NCBI GenBank assembly: GCA_016707705.1 | Contig: JADJHD010000022.1 | Location: forward strand, 31,173 to 95,172 | From: Bacteroidales bacterium | GTDB taxonomy: Bacteria > Bacteroidota > Bacteroidia > Bacteroidales > UBA4417 | Reading direction: 5' to 3' | Length of the DNA stretch: 64,000 bases | The notes under the pieces: generated by a model | Seen by the model: the letters and a program-made list of their open reading frames with translations, nothing else | What the model was told of the DNA's origin: nothing | The model's database searches: none | Program-made: the position numbers and the translations under genes | Shown here: positions 19,701 to 28,408 of the stretch, piece by piece | Position numbering within the stretch: position 1 is the first letter of the stretch | Layout of the letters: each line of letters starts with the position of its first letter

Positions 19701-22700
19701 CTGAACTGGGAGACCACCTGAAGAAATAACTACATCGTCAATAGCCCAACCTGAAGCCCACTGGCCAGCATCGTCAGCATGGAATGCAAACTGAACTGCT
19801 GCAAGGCCTGAAGCTCCTGAGTAAGCTGAAAGATCAACGTCAACCTGGTTCCATGCAGCTGCAGGAGCACAAGTATAGATTGGGGTCCATGATGCACCAC
19901 CGTCGGTACTCATTTCAACATAAGCCATCTGGCCATAATCGCCATTATAGAAGCTCTGGAAACCGAGAACGAAACTTGGAGCATTTGTAAGATCCATTGA
20001 AGGAGTGATGAGGTAATCGCAGCAACCATTGTTGGCTGATCCGCCTTCGTCATCATTAGCAATTACATAGGTAGTATGTGCAGGAACGCTGAAATAACCG
20101 CTGCTTCCATCGGTGGTAGCATACCAACCGGTTGAACCCTGGGTTGTAGCCTGCCAGCCAGCTGGTGGGAATACTCCGCTTTCGAAGTCTTCACTGATAG
20201 CAATTGCAAGAGGCTCGTCCCAAGTTGCATAGAGGGTCATATCATCAACAAACAGGTTACGTGGCATATAGCGCATATCTTCCATAACTACTTCAATGGT
20301 GCGGTCACCAGTGATGTTGTAGTCAACGATATACTGATAGTATCCACCCTTTGTAACCTTCATCTGGTAATGTCCTTTAATCATATTGTCAAAGAAAACA
20401 GTGCCTGAAGCAGGAACAGTCTGTGTCAATACTGAATAAGGATAATCACTTCCTGTGAAAGTAACAACAGCACCTTCGCCAACTACCATTCCGCAAATAA
20501 GTTTTACGTTAACGGTAACATCAGCAAAGAGTTTGTGAGGAATAGCATTGGTGTAAACAGGAGCGGAAGTCTGACCGCTTGGGTAAACAGCAATGATTTT
20601 GTAAGCATACCAACCCATTGGCAGAGCTGACCAAGCAGCACCACTTTCAACATAGGTAGTAGCAGTAAGGTTATTGTTGATCAGGGTAGCAATACCGGTT
20701 GAAGGCTGAGCATTAGGATCAAAGCCACTCATTCTGTAGAGTTCATACTTTGCAACAGCGTCAGTTTCGTAACCAGCAGGTGCAGTAGTCATAGCTGTAG
20801 CAGCTTCGAGGCCTGGAGTGGCGCTTGGAGCATACAGTGAAACCATTCCCTTTACTTTACCAGGAGTAAGAACAGAGGTTGCAATTGGGCTGTCGTCGCC
20901 GCCGATTGGGCTGCTAACAACTGCATGCATCATGAAATCCTGATATGGTGAAAGGATCCAAGGTTCGTTGGCAACTACGTTACGTGAATAGCTCTTGTAA
21001 GCCTTAGGTAAAGTAGCATCAACTCCGATTGGAGCACAGTTTGGTGAAGTTGCAGCCTGAATCATAGCGAGGTAGAAGTCACCTGAAGCAACAACTGCTT
21101 CTAAACCGGAAGCATCAACCCAACCATAATTATTAACAGTAACAGTAAGTGAATCAAGAAGAGTTCCTGGTAAACCATTGGTTCCGTTAGCAGCATAAAC
21201 AGCAGCTACGAAAGATGTTCCGATGAAGTTTCCACCGATTGGGAAGGAACCATCGCCAACGAAATATTTACCACCAACTACAGTTGCAGGATATCCCTTA
21301 GGAGTGAACTTCACGGCATTGATGTTGCCTGGAAGCTGCCATGATGCATAGTTTTCAGCTACGCCATCATCCCAAAGAAGTTCGTATGGTCCTACAGGAG
21401 CACACCAAACAACAGTAGCCTGAGTATCTTCTGGGTTTACGCTAGCTGAAGCGCAAGCAGGAGCATATGGCTGTTCGCACAGTTGTGCGTTAACAGTTAC
21501 AGTAGCACCTGAAGCAACAACGGTACCGGTAACGGTAACAGTCTGCATTCCGATCTGTGAGAATGTAAGGTCATAAGTACCTGCATCACACTGGAAGGAG
21601 TACATTCCGTCAGCATCGGTCATAGTTGTATATGCACCAGCGGTAACGAGAATACCAGCAAGAGGAGCTCCGCTAACACAGTCAGTAACTGTACCAGTGA
21701 TAGTACCAGGAACGGTAACTGTCATGGTGCAAGGAATGTTTACTGATGCATGTGCGAGGTCATTGCTGTTCAGCTTCAGGTTAACGTTGTAGGTTCCCGG
21801 AGGTGAGAACAGTGGACCTTCAGCTGAGAAAGTAGCAACTACTGCAGTGCTTCCGCCAGCGGCAACGAGGCCCTGAGCAGGAACAACCTGAGTAATGAAA
21901 CTTGGAGCTTTCAGATTAACTGTATAGTCTTCAACTTCTCCGTAGGTCTGGCTACCGCATGCGTTAGCAGCAGTATTGTATGACATACGAACGCGCATGG
22001 TTGTGAGACCAGGAGTTGCAGTCAACGGAGCAGTGATGTTACCTGTGAAGCTTGAACCGCCACCCATGGTTGCAAGGGAAGTAAGCTCAGAAGCATCAAA
22101 GGTATTGTTGTGGTTATAGTCAATCCAAATGTAAACATTGTCAGTTGTGTAAGCATTACCACCATTGGTAACAGTTACAGGAGCTGCAGTGTTTAATTCG
22201 AGATCTGTTGCGAAAGCTGTATAATCAGCGTAGTTGGTGCAGCCACTGCTCTTGTCGAGAGTTCCAACCTGAACGCGTCCGATGAATTCATCGCAAGCGG
22301 TTGAAGTAGCGGTGCAATATGCCATTGGAGCATCACCAGCATGGTCAACATAATCAGGGAATTCGAAAGCAAGTGTGCCTTGACCAGTATTACCTACGGT
22401 GAGGTCAACATTCTTGGTATGGCCGGTCCATACGGTAGCATTCAGTGATGCAGGGCTCCATGTCATGGTCGGATTTGGCCATTCTACGTCAACACAAGCT
22501 TCAGCTGTAGGACTAACGGTATAAACTGCGGAAACACAATAAGTGTAGGTGCCATAAGCAGCAAGTACATCATTGTAGTTGGTAGCTGAAGGAACGATAG
22601 CAATCTGAGTGCCATTCCTCTTTACGGAATAATACATGAAACCTGTTCCAGGAGTGCAATCCCAAGTGAGGGAAACAGTACCTGCGAGGACATCAGTAAG

Positions 22701-24290
22701 AGTTCCGTTAAGGTTGGTAATAGGATTGAGAGGTTCGCCAGCTACTACCATATTAATAGGAATAGTAACGGTTCCAACATCTGGGCTGGAAGTGAAGGTA
22801 ACGGTTGTGCTCTTCAGTGTGCCAGCAGCAAGGCCGGTAGCATTGAATACTGCAGAAACGGTAGCCTGTGTTGATGGATTAACAGTGCCAGTCAAAGTAG
22901 GCATGCTGAACCAACCGGTTGCACCAGCACCAACAGTAGCAGTCCAGGTCAAAAGACCAGTACCGGCATTGGTAACAGTGAATGAATGGTCAAGCATAGC
23001 GTTAGGATTCAAGGAAACGTTGTTCGGGTTAGGAAGAACGGTCATTGAAGGCTGAGCCAGTGCAATGTTTTGTCCGGTAATATTACCAGTTGTAACAACT
23101 ACACCAGGAACGGTGGTAGTATTGTAACCGGTCTTCTGAGCACCAACGGTGTAGGTATCAGCAGCAACAGCGTTAACTGGGAACTGATAGAAACCATTAG
23201 CCTGTGAAGTTACGCTATAGGTGTTTGTACCAATGGCACCAACGGCAGCTCCACTAACTGGAACACCGAATGAGTTGGTAACATATCCTTCAAGTGAACC
23301 AAAACCAGCAGTTGTGTGGAATGACTGAACTGGGCTGCTTGAAGCTGAGTTTCCAATTCCGTTAACAGCAACAACCTGCCAGAAATAGGTAGTGTTGAAA
23401 GCCATATCAGGTGTTGGATCGTAGAAAGTTGCAGTCTGGCTAACGCCATTAGCAATGTTTGTAGGTGGATTGTCAGTACCAAAATAAACCAGGTAACTGC
23501 TTGTTGGACCACCTCCGGTACCGGCTGACCAGGTCATGGTTCCGGTTGGAAGAACTGCAGCTGCACCACTAACAGGAGTGTTGTAAGTTGGAGCTGAAGG
23601 AGGAATCATTGCCCACTGGTAGTAAAGTCCATCCGGAGGATAAACTGAACTGCTGATGGTGCAGGTTGCACTGTTCGAAGCACCGGCGGTAGTAGTCTGC
23701 CAGTTCGAAGTAGTGGTACGGTTGGCGTAATCAGCACTTGAAGCACCACGCATACCTACCTGTTTGGTGTAGGAGCTGCCGCTTCCGGTCATAACGCCGT
23801 AATGCAGGACAACCTTGTTGGTGGTTTCTTCCAAACGGATCTGGAAATTCCAGTTACCAGTTCCACCATAATGACGGAAGCTGGTCCACTGAACAACCAA
23901 AACCCTGTTGGGAGCTGTTCCGATAGTCTCGTATCTGACTTCACCTGTGCCGGAGTTTCCCTGTAAGTCACCGCCAACGGCTGCAACTACATTATTGGAA
24001 GTACCAGAGCTAATCGGTGAATAGCTACTCGAAATTGTTGTTCCCATAGCGAGGAAACCATTACAGTTCACGCTAAAGGCCGTGTAGGAAACACCATTGT
24101 AAACAAAGGTGAACCCAATCGGATTGTTCGGGTAACTTGTGTCATCGACTGAACTGGTGCCCAACACTGTACCTCCCGTAACCGGGGTGTACGCGGCGGT
24201 TCCTTGGCCGAAGCCATAACCAGATACCTGACCAAATGAACTCCAAGCAGCGATAACTACCAGGAATAACACGGTAAGGAGTTTTTTCAT
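16764..24290 (-). CDS. Giant multidomain T9SS-sorted surface adhesin (2508 aa)
   Basis: Signal peptide at 1-20 (ending SSFGQ). Domains I can place: an N-terminal beta domain; fibronectin-III-like segments near 230-325 and 525-600; carboxypeptidase-regulatory-like folds near 327-375 (LEGYVTNSFGVPVSGAAV) and 862-915 (ITGTVTDCVSGAPLAGILV); a GEVED domain near 700-790 (ending YGEVEDYTVNL); a cleaved-adhesin/jelly-roll domain at about 1367-1525 (EDFESGVFPPAGWQATT to GWAIDDVVIS); a propeller-like region near 1660-1830; and a second jelly roll near 1960-2115. The C-terminal ~78 residues are a T9SS type-A sorting domain (VKLYPNPATTHVTINL, ending SRKFVVTK). By family knowledge it is exported through T9SS and anchored to the surface. 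The ligand is unknown. A strong terminator follows, and two candidate promoters precede it. Confidence 0.93.
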   Translation of the reverse strand: MKKLLTVLFLVVIAAWSSFGQVSGYGFGQGTAAYTPVTGGTVLGTSSVDDTSYPNNPIGFTFVYNGVSYTAFSVNCNGFLAMGTTISSSYSPISSGTSNNVVAAVGGDLQGNSGTGEVRYETIGTAPNRVLVVQWTSFRHYGGTGNWNFQIRLEETTNKVVLHYGVMTGSGSSYTKQVGMRGASSADYANRTTTSNWQTTTAGASNSATCTISSSVYPPDGLYYQWAMIPPSAPTYNTPVSGAAAVLPTGTMTWSAGTGGGPTSSYLVYFGTDNPPTNIANGVSQTATFYDPTPDMAFNTTYFWQVVAVNGIGNSASSSPVQSFHTTAGFGSLEGYVTNSFGVPVSGAAVGAIGTNTYSVTSQANGFYQFPVNAVAADTYTVGAQKTGYNTTTVPGVVVTTGNITGQNIALAQPSMTVLPNPNNVSLNPNAMLDHSFTVTNAGTGLLTWTATVGAGATGWFSMPTLTGTVNPSTQATVSAVFNATGLAAGTLKSTTVTFTSSPDVGTVTIPINMVVAGEPLNPITNLNGTLTDVLAGTVSLTWDCTPGTGFMYYSVKRNGTQIAIVPSATNYNDVLAAYGTYTYCVSAVYTVSPTAEACVDVEWPNPTMTWSPASLNATVWTGHTKNVDLTVGNTGQGTLAFEFPDYVDHAGDAPMAYCTATSTACDEFIGRVQVGTLDKSSGCTNYADYTAFATDLELNTAAPVTVTNGGNAYTTDNVYIWIDYNHNNTFDASELTSLATMGGGSSFTGNITAPLTATPGLTTMRVRMSYNTAANACGSQTYGEVEDYTVNLKAPSFITQVVPAQGLVAAGGSTAVVATFSAEGPLFSPPGTYNVNLKLNSNDLAHASVNIPCTMTVTVPGTITGTVTDCVSGAPLAGILVTAGAYTTMTDADGMYSFQCDAGTYDLTFSQIGMQTVTVTGTVVASGATVTVNAQLCEQPYAPACASASVNPEDTQATVVWCAPVGPYELLWDDGVAENYASWQLPGNINAVKFTPKGYPATVVGGKYFVGDGSFPIGGNFIGTSFVAAVYAANGTNGLPGTLLDSLTVTVNNYGWVDASGLEAVVASGDFYLAMIQAATSPNCAPIGVDATLPKAYKSYSRNVVANEPWILSPYQDFMMHAVVSSPIGGDDSPIATSVLTPGKVKGMVSLYAPSATPGLEAATAMTTAPAGYETDAVAKYELYRMSGFDPNAQPSTGIATLINNNLTATTYVESGAAWSALPMGWYAYKIIAVYPSGQTSAPVYTNAIPHKLFADVTVNVKLICGMVVGEGAVVTFTGSDYPYSVLTQTVPASGTVFFDNMIKGHYQMKVTKGGYYQYIVDYNITGDRTIEVVMEDMRYMPRNLFVDDMTLYATWDEPLAIAISEDFESGVFPPAGWQATTQGSTGWYATTDGSSGYFSVPAHTTYVIANDDEGGSANNGCCDYLITPSMDLTNAPSFVLGFQSFYNGDYGQMAYVEMSTDGGASWTPIYTCAPAAAWNQVDVDLSAYSGASGLAAVQFAFHADDAGQWASGWAIDDVVISSGGLPVQGYGVFLDASLVGNTPELHWQYDPTTINYGQTYVAGVAALYCSGYSDLCTYTFTSHFLYPPRNLQADENLDYVHLTWQAPLSGDYAVTGSVARTEMPNANAEYSPMVTQRTGGDNAAAVWDVLLTFPTTSAGKAGVGTDGTYIYTTIWSAGGFQAYDLSGNWVEDFDIAGVNSIRDLAYNTDNHHFYGSNNSATLYEMDFTNKVLVGSVSTGVPAIRHIAYDPTLDGGNGGFFAGGWSDDFKIKLDGSVIEATPGFAAQGLTGVYGNAYDYGTAGGPYIWYFDQGGNGLDMWQYDIAAGGFTGFVQDASTVPGVAGAIAGGLEYSALAVPGHAVLLALAQLDVIFEYDMGGAAPPPSNNLVRYNIYRDDVKVAEVPATELEYWDGPLTPATYCYDITAVYDLTQYGFPGTFGESIKEGTACAEVHFGKPLPFTEDWTSGVFELNDWTAGENWVMEGQIGNPLPSAKFKWEPLLNDYNSSLESTWLDATIINTTTPYKIWMDFDLKLDDRTSSTNEKLAVEVLKDGNWVKVAEVANNGDFDWTMQHINITNQAKDRVFKVRFTANGTFSGDIFYWYVDNIHVYAGYEFNAPINLVTDKQGNPQNDIKLTWGAPAGGGTIMTYVIDDNSAENGWAINPGYDSWLGNEFAVSDAGVLQSIDLYFQANSAAAGESMTIDIFDASQTLVGTSDAFVPVNDNWQTVSLPDVAFDGTFYAMIHWNMLAGQTNYLGSDENGPNAAANYGWYYDGAAWAHLSDFGYAPCVFLVRAKALVGGDKAVATFGPVSSNNSAVSNNLINAVVKSDRQSSLGAAISSSAVYQGDNSEDLTGYNVYRWAYTDPIPGQYTTLGDTTMIATVTATEYLDMNLFNNCYYYYVTAVYTEGESLPSNTDHECLTVGLDNTVVSEVKLYPNPATTHVTINLTNDVRSLTIYNALGAVVAVKNITGETTVTVNTTNYAAGAYSVKFTTESGNTFSRKFVVTK

Positions 24291-24363
24291 GTTGATTTTG
24301 TTTTGGTTAGTAATAGATTGATTAGTGAATAATTAAGTGATTTGTGAAATTGCGTTTAGCCGG

Positions 24364-24371
24364 CAAATATA
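24364..24371 (-). promoter_or_regulatory. Proximal -7 box TATATTTG of the giant adhesin
   Basis: Minus-strand TATATTTGC lies 73 bases before the adhesin ATG. A TTG sits 15 bases upstream of it, slightly closer than usual. This would be the housekeeping promoter, separate from the ECF-like site at 24717. Confidence 0.5.
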
Positions 24372-24716
24372 ATAATCTTTAGATAACAAAAAACACCTTT
24401 TTGCTATCATCACCTTATTATATAAGCAAGCCCGGTAGAGTAACTTTCAATTGTTCGGTATTTGTCATTGGATAATAATGCTCATCAATTAGTTTTTCTG
24501 TGTAACGCAAAAGGAAATTCTTTCGCAATCAGGTCCTCCTTTCTTTCGACTATTTCTTGCAATACTTTGTACAAGAAAATTTTAACACATTGATTATTAG
24601 TTATTTATATTTTATACTTCCAGGATACAAACGAATATAAGCATGCCTGACTCAAGTAATCTCTTTGTCAGCCGCTGCATTTTTATCAATCATGTCCCGG
24701 TGTTAGGATCATTTTG

Positions 24717-24757
24717 TTCGCTTATAAGACAATCTAAATGGACTTTACCCCTACAAG
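24717..24757 (-). promoter_or_regulatory. ECF-like promoter element, copy 2 (adhesin)
   Basis: Minus strand reads CTTGTAGGGGTAAA, 13 bases, then TTGTCTTATAAGCGAA (boundaries approximate). It matches the element at 30789-30829 at 33 of 41 positions with no gap. GGGGTAA and GTCTTA sit at -35/-10 distance. It points at the adhesin gene, 427 bases away. Confidence 0.65.
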
Positions 24758-25224
24758 GTAATCGAATTTTTTTTTGATTTTTTTTCATTTATTTTATATA
24801 TCGTTGATATTGTGAGTTATAGATTCAAATAAATTTTACATTTTTTTACTTATTCCCTATAAGCTTCTTCACATTCCTCCATACCCGCAAGAACCTATTT
24901 TCCTGAACATGATTGCTCTTTCTGATTCATTCCAATACTTCAACTATCCATCAATTATCCAAGATAATTAATGCACCATTAAAAAAGGACATAACTCACA
25001 CTACTGCAGCGGGATATAGTTCCCTGCAATCAACAATTACCCGCAATCCCGATTCCAATAATCTGCATTATTAAAACCGACACCTTATTACTTCTAAGTA
25101 ATGAGCTGATAATCAACCCAAAACAGATAAATATAAAGCAATTATCAAGGATTATGAAGTGCTATACAGACATTTTTTCAACTTAAATATGTTGATATCA
25201 ATGCTTTTCGAAAAAATGAAAAAA

Positions 25225-28200
25225 TCAGTATTTAATTATATGAAAAGTTGAGATCAGAAACTGGCCTGAATATATTCTTATGGCGTATAAACCGGAAGGA
25301 AATGTGCTGATATCCATGTATGGGATTTCTCCACTTATCTTTTGCACATTTGATTCAAATGATCTGCCGTCACTCATCGTAAGCATTACTGCATAAAGGC
25401 CATTATGAGGCAGTTTGTCAATATAAAATCCGCTATGGCAGGGATTGGGGTAAACTGAAATCCGGGGGGTTATCTCTCCCCCTTCATCAGGAATAAACAC
25501 CGAAATCTTATATCCTTCAATTCGCAGTTGTGCATTTGATACTTCCGGATGCACCGGTGACAGCTCTATCTTTTCGGAAAAAAAGCGCTCATACCCTGCC
25601 TTTTCACCAATCAGCAAGTATTCCCCAAATGGAAGGTCAGGAATATCAAAACTCCCATCTGCATTAACCATAGTCCAGCCTAAAAGATATGCTCCGGATT
25701 TATCATAGAGCAACACCGCTATATCTCCGCAAACCTGTCCGCTGGTTCCGCCCACACAGTTTCCGCCAATAAACCCTTCTCCCAGGGGAAGAACTGAATG
25801 CAGTCCGACAAGCTGCACATCAAGATCAAAGGTTTCCTCGCTAACCGGAATTCTATAAGCGTCTTCCCAATGAATTCGGTTAAAGTAATAAGACGGTGCA
25901 TAGGTGGGGAACTGTTGTTTATCGGGAACAACATAAAGGTAATAATCTCCTTCAACAAGGTGATTTAAGGTAAACTCACCATCATTAGTGACAAACGCAG
26001 CTCTTTCCGTTTCATAAACTCCATCCCTCTCTTTGAATACATGAATTCCTGAGCCTGCAGCAAGAGTTTCTCCTGCCAGAATCCGCCCATGTATTGAAAA
26101 CCCTTTCTTTAAGCTGATTTCAATCGTATCTGTCATGGTTCCACAGGGAGAACTTGCAGAAAGAACCAATTTGAAAAAAGAATTCTGAAGATCACTTGCA
26201 CCCGGAGTATAAAACGTTATCACTGTATCAGCATCCATGAATTGGCCATCACCGAGGGATTGCCAGTGATGAATCTGTCCTTCCCCCACTGATGCCGCTG
26301 AAGTCTCAAAAAGTACATCATTAAACATGGTAGTATCAGATCCTGCAAATGCAAATGGAGGCTGGCTGAAAAATATTATTGTCCGGTCACTGATATGAAA
26401 TCCGGTCCCGGAAACAGTTAGGGTCAGTTCAACTTCTCCAATAGAATAATCGATTGGACCGGGGAAATAAGCCGGTTTCAATATGTGGCTTCCACTAAAG
26501 GTACCATCACCGGAAGTAGTCCAGGAAATATTTTCATAGTTGAAGGCAGTTGCCTTGTCAAGAACTATACTTGAATTGATGCAAATAGCAGAATCAGGCC
26601 CGGCATATGGACTCAGCTGAGCAATAATATATTCACTTTCATGGCCTTCCACCTGATCGAAAAACCCATCCGCCAGGTTATCATAGGCGGAAACTGCAAT
26701 AGTATCAAAAACCGAATGGGAGGTTAGAGTGAAGGAGCTTACATTGCCAGCATCCATTTTGCTTGAATACGCGAATCCGTCAAAACTTCCCGAGTAAACA
26801 TAATATCCACCCAAATCAGCTGTTTCAACCGGGTCCCAAGACACCAGAACATCAGCACCCACCTGCTTCTTAACAACATTTGCCGGTGGGAGTATTGGTG
26901 AAGCCGTATCCGGTTCTGAAAGAGGGTTCATATACTGAACCATCCCAAAGCTCCCATCATCCAGTTTATCGAATATCATGCTGTCAATGGTTGCAGTCTG
27001 CATTGTCCCCCAATAGTTGTTTTCTGCATAAATCAATACAGGTGACCTGTTCATAAAACTATTGGTATCACCATTATTCAGAAAAGTATTATTATGAATT
27101 CCTTCTGAAAGGGCAACCTCTATCAGGAATGATTTTCCGTTATTGCTATAAAGTGTGTTATGCTGGAATTCATTGGCAACGTCAGTATAATTCCCGGCCG
27201 GACTAATTCTTACCCCTCCCTTGTTCCTGAGGATAGAATTTCCATTTATCCTGTTCCCTGTTGAACTGTCAGAAAGCTGGATTGCCCACTCGGTATTTCC
27301 GGAGAAATAATTCTCTGTCACATCTGTCCTTGTGGAATGGTAAAGGTTTACTCCCACAGCATTCCCTGTAAAATAATTGCCTTTTAGAATAGTTGAATCC
27401 TGATAAACCCTTGCTCCCTCAAATACATTATTTATTACATAATTATTGAGCAATTGGTTATGACCGGGATCAGGATTTCCATCATTTCCAATATAGAAAC
27501 CGATATAGTTCCGTCTAAGGGTATTACCCCTGAAAAGGTTATTTCTTACGGTACCATTACAATTTCCTATTGTCACACCAATAAGGTAATTATCAGTGAT
27601 CAAGTTATTTTCAAATATATTGTCTGAAGCCGGATAGCCTGAAGGGAAAAACACACCAAGACTTGTTTCACTTATTCTGCAATTTCTTACAACCGTTCCT
27701 TTGGCCGAATTCATATAAAAGCCATAATCACTTTTCCGAATAAGGCAATTCTCAATCAGCACGCCTGCATCACCAGATACAGTTACAGAGTAGCTGCTGT
27801 GGAAAATTGATGCATGCGACATAATTGTTCCTGAGACATAATTGCCCGCGTCATCAAGAACAGTTTGAGCACTATCGAATACTATTCCCCTCCACAAGGC
27901 TGGATTGGGATTTTGTACATTAATAAAATAAATGCTGTCGGAAGCCGTCCCGCTTGCAAGCAAATCACCCCTCACAATCAGACGTGTATCAGTAGAGAAT
28001 CTTATCAGCGTCCCAGGTTCAATGGTAAGAGAAATTCCTTTTGGAACAATCAGGTCCTGAATAACGATATATGGATTGTTAGCCTTGCTGAAGGTCGTAT
28101 TCTCAGTGAGGGTTCCGCTGACAATAACCTGAGCAGAAGAGGTAATTGCAAACAGAAGCAAAAGAACCACAAGCGGGAGAAACTTAATACCGGGAAATAC

Positions 28201-28311
28201 ATAATCCCTCAGCTTTGCATCATCCTTAGCACACAGTCGTCGACTGCTCAGATGGATGAGACGTTGCCTTGCAACTTTAAGCAATAGGAAAAGGGACAAT
28301 TTCCTTCTCAA
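25225..28311 (-). CDS. Right-handed beta-helix protein with T9SS sorting domain
   Basis: 1028 residues. After a hydrophobic segment at 43-61 (LPLVVLLLLFAITSSAQ), residues about 65-480 contain parallel beta-helix repeats of the NosD or pectate-lyase fold, with many N-x-I/F turns such as VIENCLIRKSDYGFY-like units and NNLITDNYLIGVTIGNC. Fibronectin- and PKD-like segments follow (about 490-730), then a carboxypeptidase-regulatory-like region (about 745-930), and a T9SS type-A tail (ISVYPNPCHSGFYIDKLP, ending FHIIKY). The predicted N-region is unusually long (42 residues, basic) before the hydrophobic core. It is the fourth gene of the sigma-fecR-STN run, 97 bases after the STN gene. I infer a glycan-facing surface protein; no catalytic residues are assigned. 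Confidence 0.85.
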   Translation of the reverse strand: MRRKLSLFLLLKVARQRLIHLSSRRLCAKDDAKLRDYVFPGIKFLPLVVLLLLFAITSSAQVIVSGTLTENTTFSKANNPYIVIQDLIVPKGISLTIEPGTLIRFSTDTRLIVRGDLLASGTASDSIYFINVQNPNPALWRGIVFDSAQTVLDDAGNYVSGTIMSHASIFHSSYSVTVSGDAGVLIENCLIRKSDYGFYMNSAKGTVVRNCRISETSLGVFFPSGYPASDNIFENNLITDNYLIGVTIGNCNGTVRNNLFRGNTLRRNYIGFYIGNDGNPDPGHNQLLNNYVINNVFEGARVYQDSTILKGNYFTGNAVGVNLYHSTRTDVTENYFSGNTEWAIQLSDSSTGNRINGNSILRNKGGVRISPAGNYTDVANEFQHNTLYSNNGKSFLIEVALSEGIHNNTFLNNGDTNSFMNRSPVLIYAENNYWGTMQTATIDSMIFDKLDDGSFGMVQYMNPLSEPDTASPILPPANVVKKQVGADVLVSWDPVETADLGGYYVYSGSFDGFAYSSKMDAGNVSSFTLTSHSVFDTIAVSAYDNLADGFFDQVEGHESEYIIAQLSPYAGPDSAICINSSIVLDKATAFNYENISWTTSGDGTFSGSHILKPAYFPGPIDYSIGEVELTLTVSGTGFHISDRTIIFFSQPPFAFAGSDTTMFNDVLFETSAASVGEGQIHHWQSLGDGQFMDADTVITFYTPGASDLQNSFFKLVLSASSPCGTMTDTIEISLKKGFSIHGRILAGETLAAGSGIHVFKERDGVYETERAAFVTNDGEFTLNHLVEGDYYLYVVPDKQQFPTYAPSYYFNRIHWEDAYRIPVSEETFDLDVQLVGLHSVLPLGEGFIGGNCVGGTSGQVCGDIAVLLYDKSGAYLLGWTMVNADGSFDIPDLPFGEYLLIGEKAGYERFFSEKIELSPVHPEVSNAQLRIEGYKISVFIPDEGGEITPRISVYPNPCHSGFYIDKLPHNGLYAVMLTMSDGRSFESNVQKISGEIPYMDISTFPSGLYAIRIYSGQFLISTFHIIKY

Positions 28312-28408
28312 ATTTCTATCCTTTGGTTTAGTCTGTACAATTATTAATACTATCCTGCACGAGCAGGCAATTTCAATAGTTGTTGAAGGACTCGGTCAAA
28401 TGAGACTC

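Larger units (their letters stand above)
24291..25224 (-). other. 934-base AT-rich non-coding leader region
   Basis: No frame of useful length is open on either strand. The region is AT-rich with poly-T and poly-A runs. It holds a proximal -7 box (24364-24371) and the ECF-like element (24717-24757), both reading towards the adhesin. I found no tRNA or tRNA-like structure, and no clear terminator for the beta-helix gene ending at 25225. Transcription from the ECF-like element would give a 5' leader of about 420 bases. Confidence 0.6.
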
